Assembly (NCBI RefSeq): GCF_021347895.1
Contig: NC_067120.1
Coordinates: 22,615,361 to 22,679,360, forward strand
Length of the DNA stretch: 64,000 nucleotides
Source of the DNA: Acanthochromis polyacanthus
Taxonomy: Eukaryota; Chordata; Actinopteri; Pomacentridae
Reading direction: 5' to 3'
The translations under genes and the position numbers were made by a program. The notes below the pieces were generated by a model. That model worked only from the letters and a program-made list of their open reading frames with translations, was not told the DNA's origin and did not search any database. This document shows positions 11,557-23,083 of this stretch, piece after piece (positions within the stretch are counted from its first letter, which is position 1; the number at the start of each line of letters is the position of its first letter).

Positions 11557-14500
11557 AATGATTTCTTATTTTTTTTAAATATTGAGTTGTTGTTTGGTAA
11601 ATTTCACTGAAATTGCAATTAAAAACTAAACACACTGAGTCATTAAATTTATTCTGAGAGCTGTTTTTTTTTTTTTGCAAAATAAAAATCAACGATAGAA
11701 CACAGTTTATTACATGGACTGTATTTTACATGTATTTTTTTCTGAACACTGAAAAGGGATATTGTTAATGTTGTTACAGTACTGAAATGTCTGACTGATG
11801 TTTTCCATTTAAATGTGATTGAAATATGATGGAAATGCATCAATCAGCTGGCATAAAGGTTAAAAACTGTGGAATATGCATAGTCCATCCTGTTTTTCTG
11901 GTTCATTCCTTTTCACTTAATGCTGGAATGTCAGAGGTAATGCTTCACAATAAAATCCAGGACCGTGTCAGAGCTTGATTGTCGAACAATGCACTGAAAT
12001 GAGATTTTGATGGCCATTTTTCTTATCTGCCTGTTCCTATATGGGTTATTAAAGCCCAGTGCAGCGCCTAATATCTGACCTGTCGATCTGATTCCTTCAG
12101 TCGAGAATAAATTGTGATTAAAGTAACTTCAATTCATCAGCTACTCATTAGGAAAGCACTGTAATGTCCTCTGAGAGATGCATGGCTGTAATGTGTCCAA
12201 AAATACCTAAAATCCTTCAGAAAAGTGACTTCTGGCAGCTCTGTCTTATACTGTAATTCTAAAATCTTACTCTGCACGGCACTTTGATTTATTTCCCGCG
12301 AGGCAGCCGGCCATCAATTCTCTGCATATGACATTATTGCTCGTTCAAGACTGTCTGGGGAGAAATTATCATGCCTGATGATGTCTATGAGTTAAACCCA
12401 TAGAACAGATGCACGCCTGATGTTGAATTCAAAGCACAATGAAACATTTCACTTCAAAGCGCAGCAGGCTCTGTGGAGACAAACTACCGAGCAGAGTTCT
12501 GGGAATCTTCTATAATCCAGAGGAATCAATTAAATAAAGACCTTAATTATATATTTTTCAAGCTGTGCTGATGATCATTATATATGACAGTGAAAGCTGC
12601 CAGAGTAAGTAAAATCTGGCATCCTGTGGAAAAGAGACTCCATTATTCTGTGAGGAATAAATTCAGATCTTCACTCTTGTCCTACAGAGTTTATACATAT
12701 AAAATACATATAACCAGAATTAATGCCTTAAAGTGTTTAGCTGGGACACACAAATGTGCTATTCACAGAATGAAAATGATACATTTTCAAGTGCATATGC
12801 TGTACCATTATGTTGTTTTTTCCTCATTTACTTTTCAATGTCGAAATGGCCATAAAAAACAGTGCAGCTTGGTGCTGTATATTACCATATAATAGTGCTA
12901 CTAAACTGCTGTGGGGATCATTTTAATGATGGGTGAAAAAAAGCAGTTTTCTTGTAGAGTCACGTCCAAACTAGTGTAACAATGAGGCCGGACTGAAGTA
13001 ATAAACCAATCACATGCCTAACAGCTGACCCTGGAGGCTTGATTATGACATTTGTGTAACTCATTATAGCAGCACTGACAGTAAAGCCATAACAACAAAA
13101 CTTCAGCATAATGACTGTCAGTGGCTCTCGGTAAATTAAATGTGTAAAAAGCCAGAAACAGCAGACACCAACACTCTGGAAACATTTCAGCTGCCTTCCA
13201 AGCCATTTTCACGCAGTGTGTAAATTAACGTTTGGCTCGGAAAAGGTCAGTTTTCCTTTTTAACTTCAGTACTGAGCAAATCTACAAATATACAGATGTG
13301 TGGACAAAAAATCCTTTCAGGAAATTGTCACCTGTTTCTTGCGGGTGTTACGTATACATGCAAATGACAATTCCATACATAGCTGACACACGGTAAACCT
13401 GCCAGGTATTAGCATAATAAAGGGAAAAACATTAACACAGCATGCTTCACACCCATACTTAATTCCGGCTCAAACTAAAATGGGAGAAAATATTATCAAT
13501 GTTGTCGTAAACACAAGTACAAATCCCTGCTGTTATGGCAGTCATACTGAGAGACTTCTGATGTTTCGCAGTCATTTCCATTCCACAGCCAGCATTTGCA
13601 TTTGTTTGATTTCCAGCGGCAGTCTGCAATGCCTCTTTGTGCAACAATACAGACACAAATAAATTAAGATCCGTCCTTCCTGGCAGAGATTATTTATCTC
13701 CCTACTCAAGCTGTCTGAACTTCGAAAACACAGTTTCAAGTTATTCACTGCTATTCCCATAGTCATCGCCCACTACCTTGACAGTAAAGACTAGAGTCGG
13801 CTCCACGCCTGTGCATGTTTTCATGAAACATCGGTCTTACACAACTGCTAATAAAGAATTTGTGTAGCCTACTTTGGTGTGCAGATGCCGGTGAATCATT
13901 GTAATGTAATGCATGCCTATAGCTATAAACCCACTGCTAATCCTTCCTGCAGAAAATCAATTTTTTACATTGGCTTCAGCTGCCCTTAGGAAGACATATC
14001 ACAAAACTAGTCAAACCGGCGATCAGAATCAAACAGACTGGAATCAGACAGAGGAGAGCGTAATTCCTCGTCTACATTCAGTAACAAGTCTCTGCCAGAA
14101 TGAGAATATGCCATTTCATTCTCATCAGCCTCTTAAAAAGACAAACATTATGTAATTAGGATGATTAAGATGAGCAGAGACTAAAGGCCAGCAGTGTTAA
14201 CATAGCTGGAGATAATAAAAGGATTAGGGGTGATTCACTTAGAGAAGCTAATGGGGTTTTAAAACAGAAAACAGGAATTCATTAGCAAATGTGATTGACA
14301 GCTGAAAATTGCTGAATTTAAAAGCAGAGACAATAGTTCAGCAATTGCGAAATTAGCATAAGAGGTCGGCTTGCCCAGGAGCAAAGGCCGGAGAAGTCAC
14401 TTTTAGTGCCACGTAGGTGCAAAAAGAGTAAAAAGAGAAAAAAAAATGAGTACCTTTAGGAAAAGAGAGAGCAGATCTGCAGTGAGCAGATGAGCACTGA

Positions 14501-14812
14501 CCCAATCTGACCCACTTCTCCCTGATTTATGGTTTATGGTCCCTCAGCAGACACAGCTTTGTTCTGGGGGTCATAAATCTCCCGCACCTCAGAGCCGATC
14601 AGCTGACCCTCCAATCCTGGCAGCCGCCCCCTTCACACAGTCCCGTCCGCCGGCTGCAGCAGAGCTCTCAACACAAAGCAGAAATCACCCGAGCCACAAG
14701 CGCAGGCAGTTAATCACCGTGAGCAGACAATAGTATGAAATAGAGCCAAGCAGGCCGGGAAGGCGATTCATCGCTATCGCTAAAGCACTCAAACGGGACA
14801 GCCGAGGTTTAC
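11557..14812. other. No gene; non-repetitive DNA with candidate regulatory blocks
   Basis: This is the longest stretch without recognisable repeats. Blocks near 12000-12420 and 14160-14350 are enriched in TAAT cores, 'ttgattgacagct'-like PBX/MEIS-type motifs and octamer-like sites, the texture of vertebrate conserved non-coding elements. Conservation was not testable. Short open frames here are not supported. Confidence 0.35.
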
Positions 14813-14937
14813 CTGTTTGGTAACCTCTGCTCGGGGCACGGGGAGTGTTTCTGTAAAAAGTGAAATGAAGTTCTCACTTTTTGAAATAAGCCAAGAGGTG
14901 TGCGAGGAAGGAGGTGCCGGGATGTGAAGACACCTCG
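14813..14937 (-). other. Predicted internal (probably non-coding) exon, minus strand
   Basis: The minus strand shows an acceptor tgtttttattccag ending at 14938. A donor ACAG/GTAAAC has its exon end at 14813. The intervening 125 bp is GC-richer than its flanks. Joined to the predicted first exon at 15479-15650, the frame from that exon's ATG reaches a stop inside this exon, so I read it as 5' UTR or a long non-coding RNA exon. No homology is recognised. Confidence 0.35.
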
Positions 14938-15478
14938 CTGGAATAAAAACACAAACATGACACAATGACACAGTTTTGCATTTCTGCCTCTGGCCATGTT
15001 TAAAAGGCTAAATGCTGGACTAATTACAAGACACATTAATTAGTGTGATGAGCCGAGTACACGACTGGTGACACTCTCAGAAGTTGGATCATCAAACAGG
15101 CAAACATTGCACACTGCAGCCCGGCTCAGCGGGTTAACTGCTGCAGCATGGAAAGCACCATATGTCTGAAATGAGTTATTTTGCCTGGATCAGACGTGGT
15201 GACAACTCCACTGTCAGTGGCGAGAGAAGAAATATAAGAAGGAAACATAAAGGAAAGGAGCAGACAATGGAGCACAAAGGGGACAAGAGGGATTTTAATT
15301 TGAAAGAAAGGAGAGACACAGTGTGAGGGAGACACGGCAGCTGGAGAGCAGTCAGATATTCCTCCACTAAGACAACAGCCTGGAAATAAACACTATGGAG
15401 CAGCATGCAGTGAGAGTACCAACCAAAGCGTGTCGCCTCTCGCAGCCGCACCATCATGAAGAAATCAGCAAACTCACC

Positions 15479-15650
15479 TGCCTAAAGCATGTAAAGGCAT
15501 CTCTGTGCTCAGTCCTTTTTACCGTATGTGTATCGTGAGGGAGCTCTGCTGATGCTCTGCGCACGCCACCAGTCTAAATGATCTCCACGACTCACGAGGG
15601 AGCAGATAATTGGCTCTCAGAAAAGTAGGATAAACACTCATTGTAATGGG
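15479..15650 (-). other. Predicted first exon, minus strand
   Basis: The minus strand ends this exon with GGCAG/GTGAGTT, a near-perfect splice donor (exon end 15478/15479). The upstream side merges into the promoter-like block. A short frame with a G at -3 (ATG CCT TTA CAT GCT) lies just before the donor but does not stay open in the next predicted exon. The transcription start is a guess from composition. Confidence 0.35.
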
Positions 15651-15920
15651 AGTGAGTAGCCTGGCGATAAGGCTTTTTATTGTTATTTTTTTTGTCTTCT
15701 CACTCCCGCGCATGGATGCTCTTTCTCCCCCTCTCTCTCTTCCCCCCTCCTCTTCACTCTCTCATTTGCTCGCTGACTCCCCCAAGAGCCCCCCACCCGC
15801 CCGCCCACCCCCAAGTCCCACCACACCTTCCGCCTTATCCCCCCAAAGCATCGCTGTCCTCGCCAAGGTGCCACTAACAGCGTCTGTAAAGCCCACTTTC
15901 TCATTGGTTATTTCCACCCC
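15651..15920 (-). promoter_or_regulatory. Promoter-like GC-rich block with CCAAT and GC boxes (minus strand)
   Basis: Read on the minus strand there is a CCAAT motif at 15903-15907, then G-rich GC-box-like runs (gggtgggcgggcgggtgggg) at about 15789-15812, then a purine-rich tract, and a consensus splice donor about 170 bp further on. The plus strand is correspondingly C/T-rich across 15715-15850, so plus-strand frames such as 15646-15951 are low-complexity artefacts. The order CCAAT, GC box, first exon, donor supports a minus-strand start site. Confidence 0.45.
15789..15812 (-). other. G-quadruplex-type motif
   Basis: The minus strand carries five G runs of 3-6 bases (complement of C runs 15789-15794, 15796-15798, 15800-15802, 15804-15806 and 15808-15812) separated by single bases. 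This satisfies the usual G-quadruplex pattern. It sits inside the promoter-like block. Confidence 0.75.
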
Positions 15921-16144
15921 TCTCCTCCACTTTCCAGCTTTCCAGTCTTAAAGGCACAACGTGTTCGCGCCACCTCGACCCTGCACCCTCCCTCGTTTCT
16001 TTCAGTTCACAAAGTGTATCGTGATGAGAAGTGCTGGGCAAAACTAATTACAGTCCAGGGTCGGAGCAGCGGGACGGACTTCAATAATTCATGGGCTCAA
16101 TTTAAGGGGTGACAGCAGATGTATACCCAAAAAACAGAGCTTGA

Positions 16145-16363
16145 ATAGACCTTTATCACGGTAGACGTTTTGACTTGTCACAGCAGGGAAAGCACAGGTA
16201 TATTAATGATGGCTACATTCCTCTAAGGGGAGGTCTCGGTTTTGTGCATTCTGGTTGGCTTTCATGTCATACTGGGACGTTTAATGGCATGAGCCATCAT
16301 TAATTCCTCCCATTCTTTCCCTACTGTGACAAGTCAAAACGTCTGTCATGGAAAAGATCTATT
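16145..16363. mobile_element. Short MITE, about 219 bp, with long terminal inverted repeats
   Basis: The left end contains gacgttttgacttgtcacag and the right end its near-complement ctgtgacaagtcaaaacgtc. The symmetry extends outwards (aatagaccttt / aaaagatctatt) and inwards (attaatgatggct / agccatcattaat). The arms are about 80 bp each. No coding content; the superfamily was not determined. Confidence 0.8.
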
Positions 16364-17779
16364 AGATTTTCCCACAGCCACCCTGCTGACGTTGTGAATG
16401 TGTGTGTGGCATGGGGAAAGAGGTGGCCAGAAAAATAGGATCCTAAGTAATCTTTGACATTTATATATCTTTAGTAGCAACTGAGGAAAATCTGACACCA
16501 TCAGCAGGTCTGTGGTACAACATATGGTCTGTAAGTGGCACAAACAGGGAAGTCACATTTTTCACTGTTTTTTACAGTAAGCTGGTTACATAGAGCAAAG
16601 ACTGGGCCAAAAGCTGTTTGGTAGATGTGATGTATCACCATAAACATACTTCGATAATGGTGAGGCGTATGTTTAGACTGGAAAATGAGTTTTTAAAAGA
16701 CTGAGAGCTCTGATTCATTGGACTATGGTTATATTGTTTCAGCATCACCACTGTGATGTGTGAACGTGCAAAAGTCACATCACTGAAAGTTTCATATAAA
16801 GTAAAGCCAAGTAATTAAAACATATCATGTTCCAACTTTTTTCTCTCTGCATTGTCCAGAAATAAAACTCACGCAGTTCTCATTTTCCATGATTAATCTA
16901 CAAAAGAAATCTGTCTGATAGAACATTATATCCTCTGATTTAAGGCTTCCTGAATGCATTTTTTTTACAAACTTAATTTCAGAGAAACAGAGTTTGCTGA
17001 ACTATGTGTCCATAGTGACGCCAGATGCATGAAAAATGTTTCTGCTACAGAAATCATGATGTTGACCGATACTATGTACTGTGTCGGCAGCGTCTTGTAT
17101 TTGTTAATGTTACATGCAGAAACAGGACTAATTTGTTTGATCATTTAAATCAGCACATCTCTCTGCATGACAAGTGCTGCAAAGCCACATCCGAATGCCA
17201 CCCAAAGCTACAAAACTAGTTTGAACGTCTTTGCCAGTGGCAGGTTCCAAGTATTAGAGAGAAATCAGCGATGTGATAACTATTCATCTCACAAAAGACA
17301 TGATACCAATTAACAGCTACAGAGCAGTGCTTTGCAAACACGTGCTATGTAACACCATCACACACCGATTTTTCTCAAGTTACCATCCCAGAGCTGTATG
17401 AAAAGTTGAGACAGAGCTGTCACACGTGGAATATTATGTGGCTACAGCTGATTTGTAATTCAGCCAGACAAAGGAGCTCTACAAAACTTGGACTGTCCAC
17501 TTTACAACTGAGGACTTCCAGCTGAAAATTTGCTGTCTGCAAACTGCTGGATGATCATACAAGTGAGACCATCGCAGCAGGGATGAGAGAAGTGTTGGCT
17601 GCTAGGGGCTGTGATGAGAGATGTCATATCTGTGCAACAAAAGACAATGCAGTGAACATAATGAGGGCTGCTGCTCTGAACAAGTGGACCAGACTGCAGT
17701 GTTTTGGCAACAGACTGCATTGGGAGGTTGTTAAGTTACACCCATGCTAGACTGAATGAGCAGTTGTTTTCAGCTAATA
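16364..17779. other. No feature recognised
   Basis: Only short frames without domains; no repeat with clear ends. Confidence 0.55.
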
Positions 17780-17861
17780 CACACACAAACACACACAAGC
17801 ACACACACACATATATATATGTATACATATCTTTTTTGGGGGACGGGGGGAGGGGGGTGAC
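17780..17861. repeat. Compound CA / TA microsatellite plus G-run tract
   Basis: A CA-rich tract runs into (TA)n, followed at 17838-17857 by gggggacggggggagggggg, three runs of 5-6 G that could form a G-quadruplex on the plus strand. Confidence 0.85.
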
Positions 17862-19629
17862 TTGTACTTATTTTGAAAGAAAAGACTATTCTAGCTGGAA
17901 ATGGCTGGTTTTAATTGAACACCTAAATAGTCATTGCTTAAGACTTAGAGTCAATATTTTTTGCACTAAATATACTCCTACAAAATGTGTTTCTATTAAA
18001 GTCAATTCTTCAAAATGTTTCCTATAATTATTACATAAGAAAAACTTCAGACAACAGTTTATAGCTTGAGCTACTTTCAGATGTTTTCTGTGACTGAGAT
18101 CCCAACAACCCATGAATCATCTCCTCCAGCCGTAATCTCCAGACCTGTACGCACTGTCTGAGCACCTGCGCTGCCTGAATTTCCACAGATAAATTAGTGA
18201 CGACAATAAACAGCTTCAGTCGCAGGTGCATCAACTGTGCTATTTGAATTTCCTTCCCAAGGCGCTTTGTGCAAATGCTGACTTTTGGAGTTTGCTCTTT
18301 TGTCAATCTGAGTTTCCAGTGAGCTGAGAGCTGTTAACTGGGACTACAGTGGGACTGCAGAGAATCCCAGCACAGACAGCCTCTTATTCAGCCATTTATT
18401 GCTAATCCTGCAGACTCAATCAGAGGCACAATTGGATGCCATTATTCATGAAGGTTTTACTTGTTTACTGGAGTCCGTTAGAGTTGCATGATGGTGCTCT
18501 GTTCTACATTTAACAGCTGCATACACTAGCACACAGGTTTGTAGACGACTCATGGAATTAGACTACTAAGGACAAATAAACCCTCTCTTAGCTGTAAAGT
18601 CTGATATGGTAGAGCTACATTTTGAGCAAGAAATTTCTATTGTAACTTAAAAATCTTGTTTTTAATTCCGGAAGCTTGAGCAAGTACAACTACTTTATGA
18701 TAAATAAATAAATGAAGCAAGCAGGCAGCCTGAGTTGCCTTCAGGCCCACATCTGTAACGTCAACCTCGGCTCACCTACTCTTGCTGATCAAAGCTGCTT
18801 TCCGCCTTCATCAACAGCTGGCACGCAGACCAAAAAATAAATAAATAAATGAAAATAAGGAATGGCAAAACGGCTTTGGCTGTGCAACCCATCCCAACCA
18901 GACCTCCACCCTGTTCTCCAAACTAACACAGCTTGCCTTTGGTCTTCATTTCGCTGTTACTGATACATATTTCATAAGGGAATTGACTGTCTTCCTTTGA
19001 TTCTTTGCCACTTTGGTGCCACTGTCTAGAAATCCATTATCTCCCATTATCATCTCTGCAGTCATTATTACAGATAACGAGAAGACTCTAATATATGGTG
19101 TGCCACTCGTTCTGTACATGTTTTCAACAGGTACAACACACAAAAACAGCATTCTTTGAGTGAGAAACACATGAAGCACTGGATCTCATGAAGTAGTTCT
19201 TTTTCTCTTTAAGCCAAAAAGTCAACGATAATCAGCTTAAAATATGTATTTAAAAAAACTAAGTATCTTAATTTTATTTATTTATGGGTGAAGCATCTGA
19301 AAAAGGAGACATCTGGTTCTCCTTAAAACAGCATCTACTCAGATGAATGTGATATGTTTGAACACAACAACAAAGAAAATGAGCTCTTTTACTTTCTAAC
19401 AAACACAACAGTTGTAACATTCTTCTGCGGACTCTTAAGCAAAGGACTCATTGTAGGCATTTTGCATAATTGTCGACCTTTCTCTGACATTTTTGACCAT
19501 TTCCCCGGCAGAAATCCTTCAACTACAAGATGCTTGAGGCTCTTCCTGCATCCACTGCCCATTTGAACCCCCCCCCACCAACAGCATTTTAGTGTTATTC
19601 AAATCAACCCAGGTCATTCCTTAACCCTA
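17862..19629. other. No gene recognised
   Basis: There is mixed non-repetitive DNA around 18060-18320 and short (AAAT)n at 18834-18855. No open frame with a recognisable domain. Confidence 0.55.
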
Positions 19630-20331
19630 CATTTTCTTGTTTTTGAACTGGTCTCATCAGTTTTGTAAAGAGTGCTTCGGATTATTATCCTGTTGAAAAG
19701 TCCACCTCCAGTTCTTCAACTTTTTGACACATGGCTTTACATGATCTTCAAGCACTCTTTGATATGCAGAATTCATAGTTGAATCAGTGACTGAAAGCAG
19801 ACATCCAGTGCCAAAGGCAGCAAAGATACACAAATCTGAAACATTTCCACTACATTGCTTCACAACTGGTGTGAAGTTCTTCTACTGAAATGCTGCCTTT
19901 AGTCTGCTCCAAATGTGTTGTTTGTCACCATGGCCTAACAACTTTTATGTTTGATTCATCTGTCTGGAGCACATTATATGGTCTCACTCACAAAATACAG
20001 TTTTGCTTTAAAATTCCTTTTGGACAGCAAAGGCTTTTTACTAGCAGCCCTTTTTTAATCTCTTCCTGACTGGAGATGCAGGCACTTTAAAACCATCACA
20101 GTTGCAGAGTTGCCTATAGATCCTTGAATGAAAGTTTGCGGTTCTTGTAAACTTCTTTTTACATTGAAAGGCCTGCTTTTGGACTAGATGTGCTGGGAAA
20201 ATTGACAGTTTTGAATCTGCATATCTGTGACGATTTCACATTTTTTGGACATTTTTAAAATGTCCTTGCAAGCTTCTAAGGAATTCATAACAGATCCGAG
20301 ATGTCAGAAATTTAGATAAGACAGGTTCCAC
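19630..20331 (-). pseudogene. Tc1-type transposase relic
   Basis: On the minus strand 19657-19863 encodes a peptide containing FAAFGTG, YQRVLEDHVKPC and WTFQQDNNPKHS, matching the second half of a Tc1 DDE catalytic core (the QQDNxPKH motif holds the second aspartate). Upstream on the same strand, in other frames, are decayed pieces such as TDESN (cf. WTDETK) and GDKQHIWS. Multiple frameshifts and stops make it non-functional. The relic is cut by the SINE at 20332-20711 and probably continues at 20721-20806. Confidence 0.8.
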
Positions 20332-20711
20332 ATGGGGCTGCACAGAGGCTTGGTAGTTAGCATTCGCCTTGCAGCTAGAAGAGTCCAGGTTCGGATCCCC
20401 GCTTTCCCGGGATCTTTCTGCATGGAGTTTGCATGTTCTCCCTGTGCATGCATGGGTTTTCTGGGTACTTTGGCTTCCTCCCACAGTCCAAAAACATGCT
20501 GAGGTTAATTTATTACTCCAAATTGTCCATAGGTGGGAACGTGAGTGTGCTTGTCTGCATATGTATCCCTGTGATAGACTGGTGACCTGTCCAGGGCATC
20601 CCCTGCCTTCACTCTAAGTCAGCTGGGACAGACTCCAGCCCCCCGTGACCCCAATGAGGATTAAACAGTGTATAGATAATGGATGGATGGATGGATGGAT
20701 GGATGGATGGA
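20332..20711 (+). mobile_element. SINE-like repeat with tRNA-type promoter, ending in (GGAT)n
   Basis: The 5' part has an A-box-like ggtagttagca and a B-box ggttcggatcc at 20389-20399, the internal pol III promoter pattern of tRNA-derived SINEs. The body contains 'ctttctgcatggagtttgca' and 'ctcccacagtccaaaaacat', phrases of an abundant fish repeat. The 3' end is (GGAT)n at 20681-20711. A perfect 9-bp target duplication AGGTTCCAC lies at 20323-20331 and 20712-20720, which supports retrotransposition into the Tc1 relic. A second copy is at 49625-49988 (minus). Confidence 0.85.
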
Positions 20712-20806
20712 AGGTTCCACCTGTCCCTGAGGAGTCTCCAATGTTTGACACCAAATCTGGAAGCCCTGATTCAAATTTTATGGATTTTAAGAATTTTTAT
20801 TGTCGG

Positions 20807-21420
20807 CAGGGACGGCTGGTATAAATGGACTAACAGGGCTAAGCCCTCCCAGGCCAACACAAAAAAGATGAGAAATTTATTTTTCAAATAACTTACAACA
20901 GATTGTTTTAAGTTTAGGTGAAAACAAAGGTAGCAACAGCACCAATCAGTCAAAAGAAAAACATAGAATATCTCTAAACAGCCCCAGCAGATACAGTCCG
21001 CTTTCATTCATTTCGTTCTTGTAAGTGATTGACAGGTGTCATGTCCCACCCCCGTGATTTACTGATCATTTGGGCTAACTTCAGTCAGCCCACAGGCCTT
21101 TGACGCAGCGAGAAAAGGTTAAGCTATGAACGAGCATGAACGAGGTGGATTATTTGCTTTCATGTCCATTTTCCTCAATGTCTTTGGAGGAAAAGCTGGA
21201 AGTTAAGAGACTGGGATCACATCGGCTGTCGATGTGAGCTTCTTTTCAAATAAGGTAGGCCCATGTTGACCTGTTAAAGGACTGTGACACTTTGTTTTTG
21301 CTGAGGTCATCTGTTGTACTGAAGGCGTGTTTTGCACTACATGCCGCCAAACAGTTGTAATAAGACAGTTGCAGCAGGCTATCTGTGGGCAGTCGTTGCA
21401 GTTGGAACACGTTTTGTAGT

Positions 21421-21504
<84 letters not shown>

Positions 21505-21676
21505 TGAGTGAGTGAGAGAGAGTGTTGATGTAGAGCACTAAAAATGTATAGTGTACCTGTAATTGATGTAACTGTGTGTATCATAGGTGATGTTGCTTTT
21601 GCAGCTGTGTTAACCATTTAATCGGTATTATGCATTTGTTAGCCCACCCAACCAATTTCACCACCAGCCGCCACTG
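20807..21676. mobile_element. Non-autonomous hAT element, 870 bp
   Basis: The ends cagggacggctggt and accagccgccactg are inverted repeats starting with CAG, as in hAT elements, flanked by 8-bp duplications ATTGTCGG (20799-20806) and ATTGTAGG (21677-21684), one mismatch. The inner ends 'ggctaagccctccc' and 'gttagcccaccc' continue the symmetry. It contains a long GT microsatellite and no intact coding sequence. Confidence 0.85.
21422..21498. repeat. (GT)n microsatellite, 77 bp, with GA/GTGA tail
   Basis: An uninterrupted GT run is followed by a mixed GA and GTGA tract to about 21524. Poly-Thr/His frames across it on the minus strand are artefacts. Confidence 0.97.
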
Positions 21677-21684
21677 ATTGTAGG

Positions 21685-23083
21685 CATGATAAATGTAGAG
21701 ACTTTTTCCCATATGAACATGACTGATTTTTATTTACTTAAAATAAAATTGGCAGAAAATGCCAATTTTATTTTGTCCAAATATGTCTGACAAGCCAATT
21801 TGTTTACTTTTTCACTACATACATCCTCTTTAGGCATCAGTCATACTTTCTTCAGCACTGCCAGTATAAAATTCTATCAAAATATGCTCTTTTCAGCATC
21901 ACAAAAACACCTGGTCTTAACTCCGGGAGTACAGATGCTATGCTCTCATACCTCATTATGCTGGATGACAGACATACAAACCAATGCTATGTCACTGATT
22001 GATTTCTGTATTCCAGGCAAAAAGACAAAACATTTAAGAACAGAAGTCTGTTTCTGTGGATCTCAGTCTGCTACTAACTGTGTGGGACAGTCCTCCGTGG
22101 CCACTAATGGGCAGGAAGTCACATTATGCTAAATGAGTAGCTAAGGGAGAGACGCTGAGGGAAAATGGCCATAGAGAGGAAGATGAAGCAGGCAAAGCAC
22201 ACTTCAGTGAGTGTAAGATCATTCTACTTCAAAACACAAGGAGACTTAATGGACAGCAGTTGTGCTAAGCTGAGAGTTCTTATTTGAACTGTTTCATACT
22301 TCAGTGCTGTAACATGGCAGTTCACTCTTTTTCTCAGTTTGCTATAGTGAATAAAGTGATATGTGTGGTATCCTGTAACACAGTGTTACTGTCATGCACA
22401 TAACCTGTTCCTTCCTGTAACAGATTTTAACTAGCAGTCCAAAATAATACTCAAGTCAAGCACATTTAACATTTTAAAGTGACAATAGACTTATAGGTAT
22501 GAAGTAATTGTGGGCTTACAATACAGTGACTGTAGAACAATGATAACATTTTTCTCTATATTGGTTCCCTATGGGCATTGCTTTCACTATTTAATTCTGT
22601 CTCTCACCATGCATGAAATTGAAGGCTTGATTTACGGCACGAAGGTGGTGCGTCAAAAATACAACAAACAAAACAAGGTGAGGACAATGCTTTTGTTTTC
22701 TCGAGTACACACCTGTAGTTTTCCCCCTGGGAACTGAAATGTTAACTGTGGAAACTCTACTTGACATAAGAAAAACAGCCCTGTTGTTGGAGGACGCAAA
22801 GACGGCAAAGAGTGATAGAAACTGAGGTGAAACTAAAGTGAACCTTGACTTGAGAGTAAGAGAAAGAGCTCCTCGATATGAGATGATTATAACCATCATT
22901 CAATTGCACATTACTTCGACTAGATCAGTAAAAACAAAAAAAGAAAAACTAAAAAAAAAAAAACCTGCCTCCTTATTGATACAACGGGGTGTTTTAACTC
23001 TGCCTTTCTCATAGCACTGACACTGTGGTTTCTATTTCAGATTGGGATTCTTACAGTTGTTTCTTGCTCTAACTGTGACATTA
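21685..23083. other. No gene recognised
   Basis: Frames such as 21800-22132 lack recognisable domains. No repeat with clear ends. Confidence 0.55.

Noticed and set aside
15176..15457. 93-codon minus-strand frame starting MMVRLREA
   Set aside because: It begins inside the predicted first intron just after the strong donor, contains a hydrophobic low-complexity stretch and no recognised domain.
15646..15951. Proline/serine-rich plus-strand frames
   Set aside because: Produced by the C/T-rich tract of the promoter-like block; low complexity.
21203..21617. Thr/His-repeat proteins on the minus strand
   Set aside because: Direct translation of the GT microsatellite.
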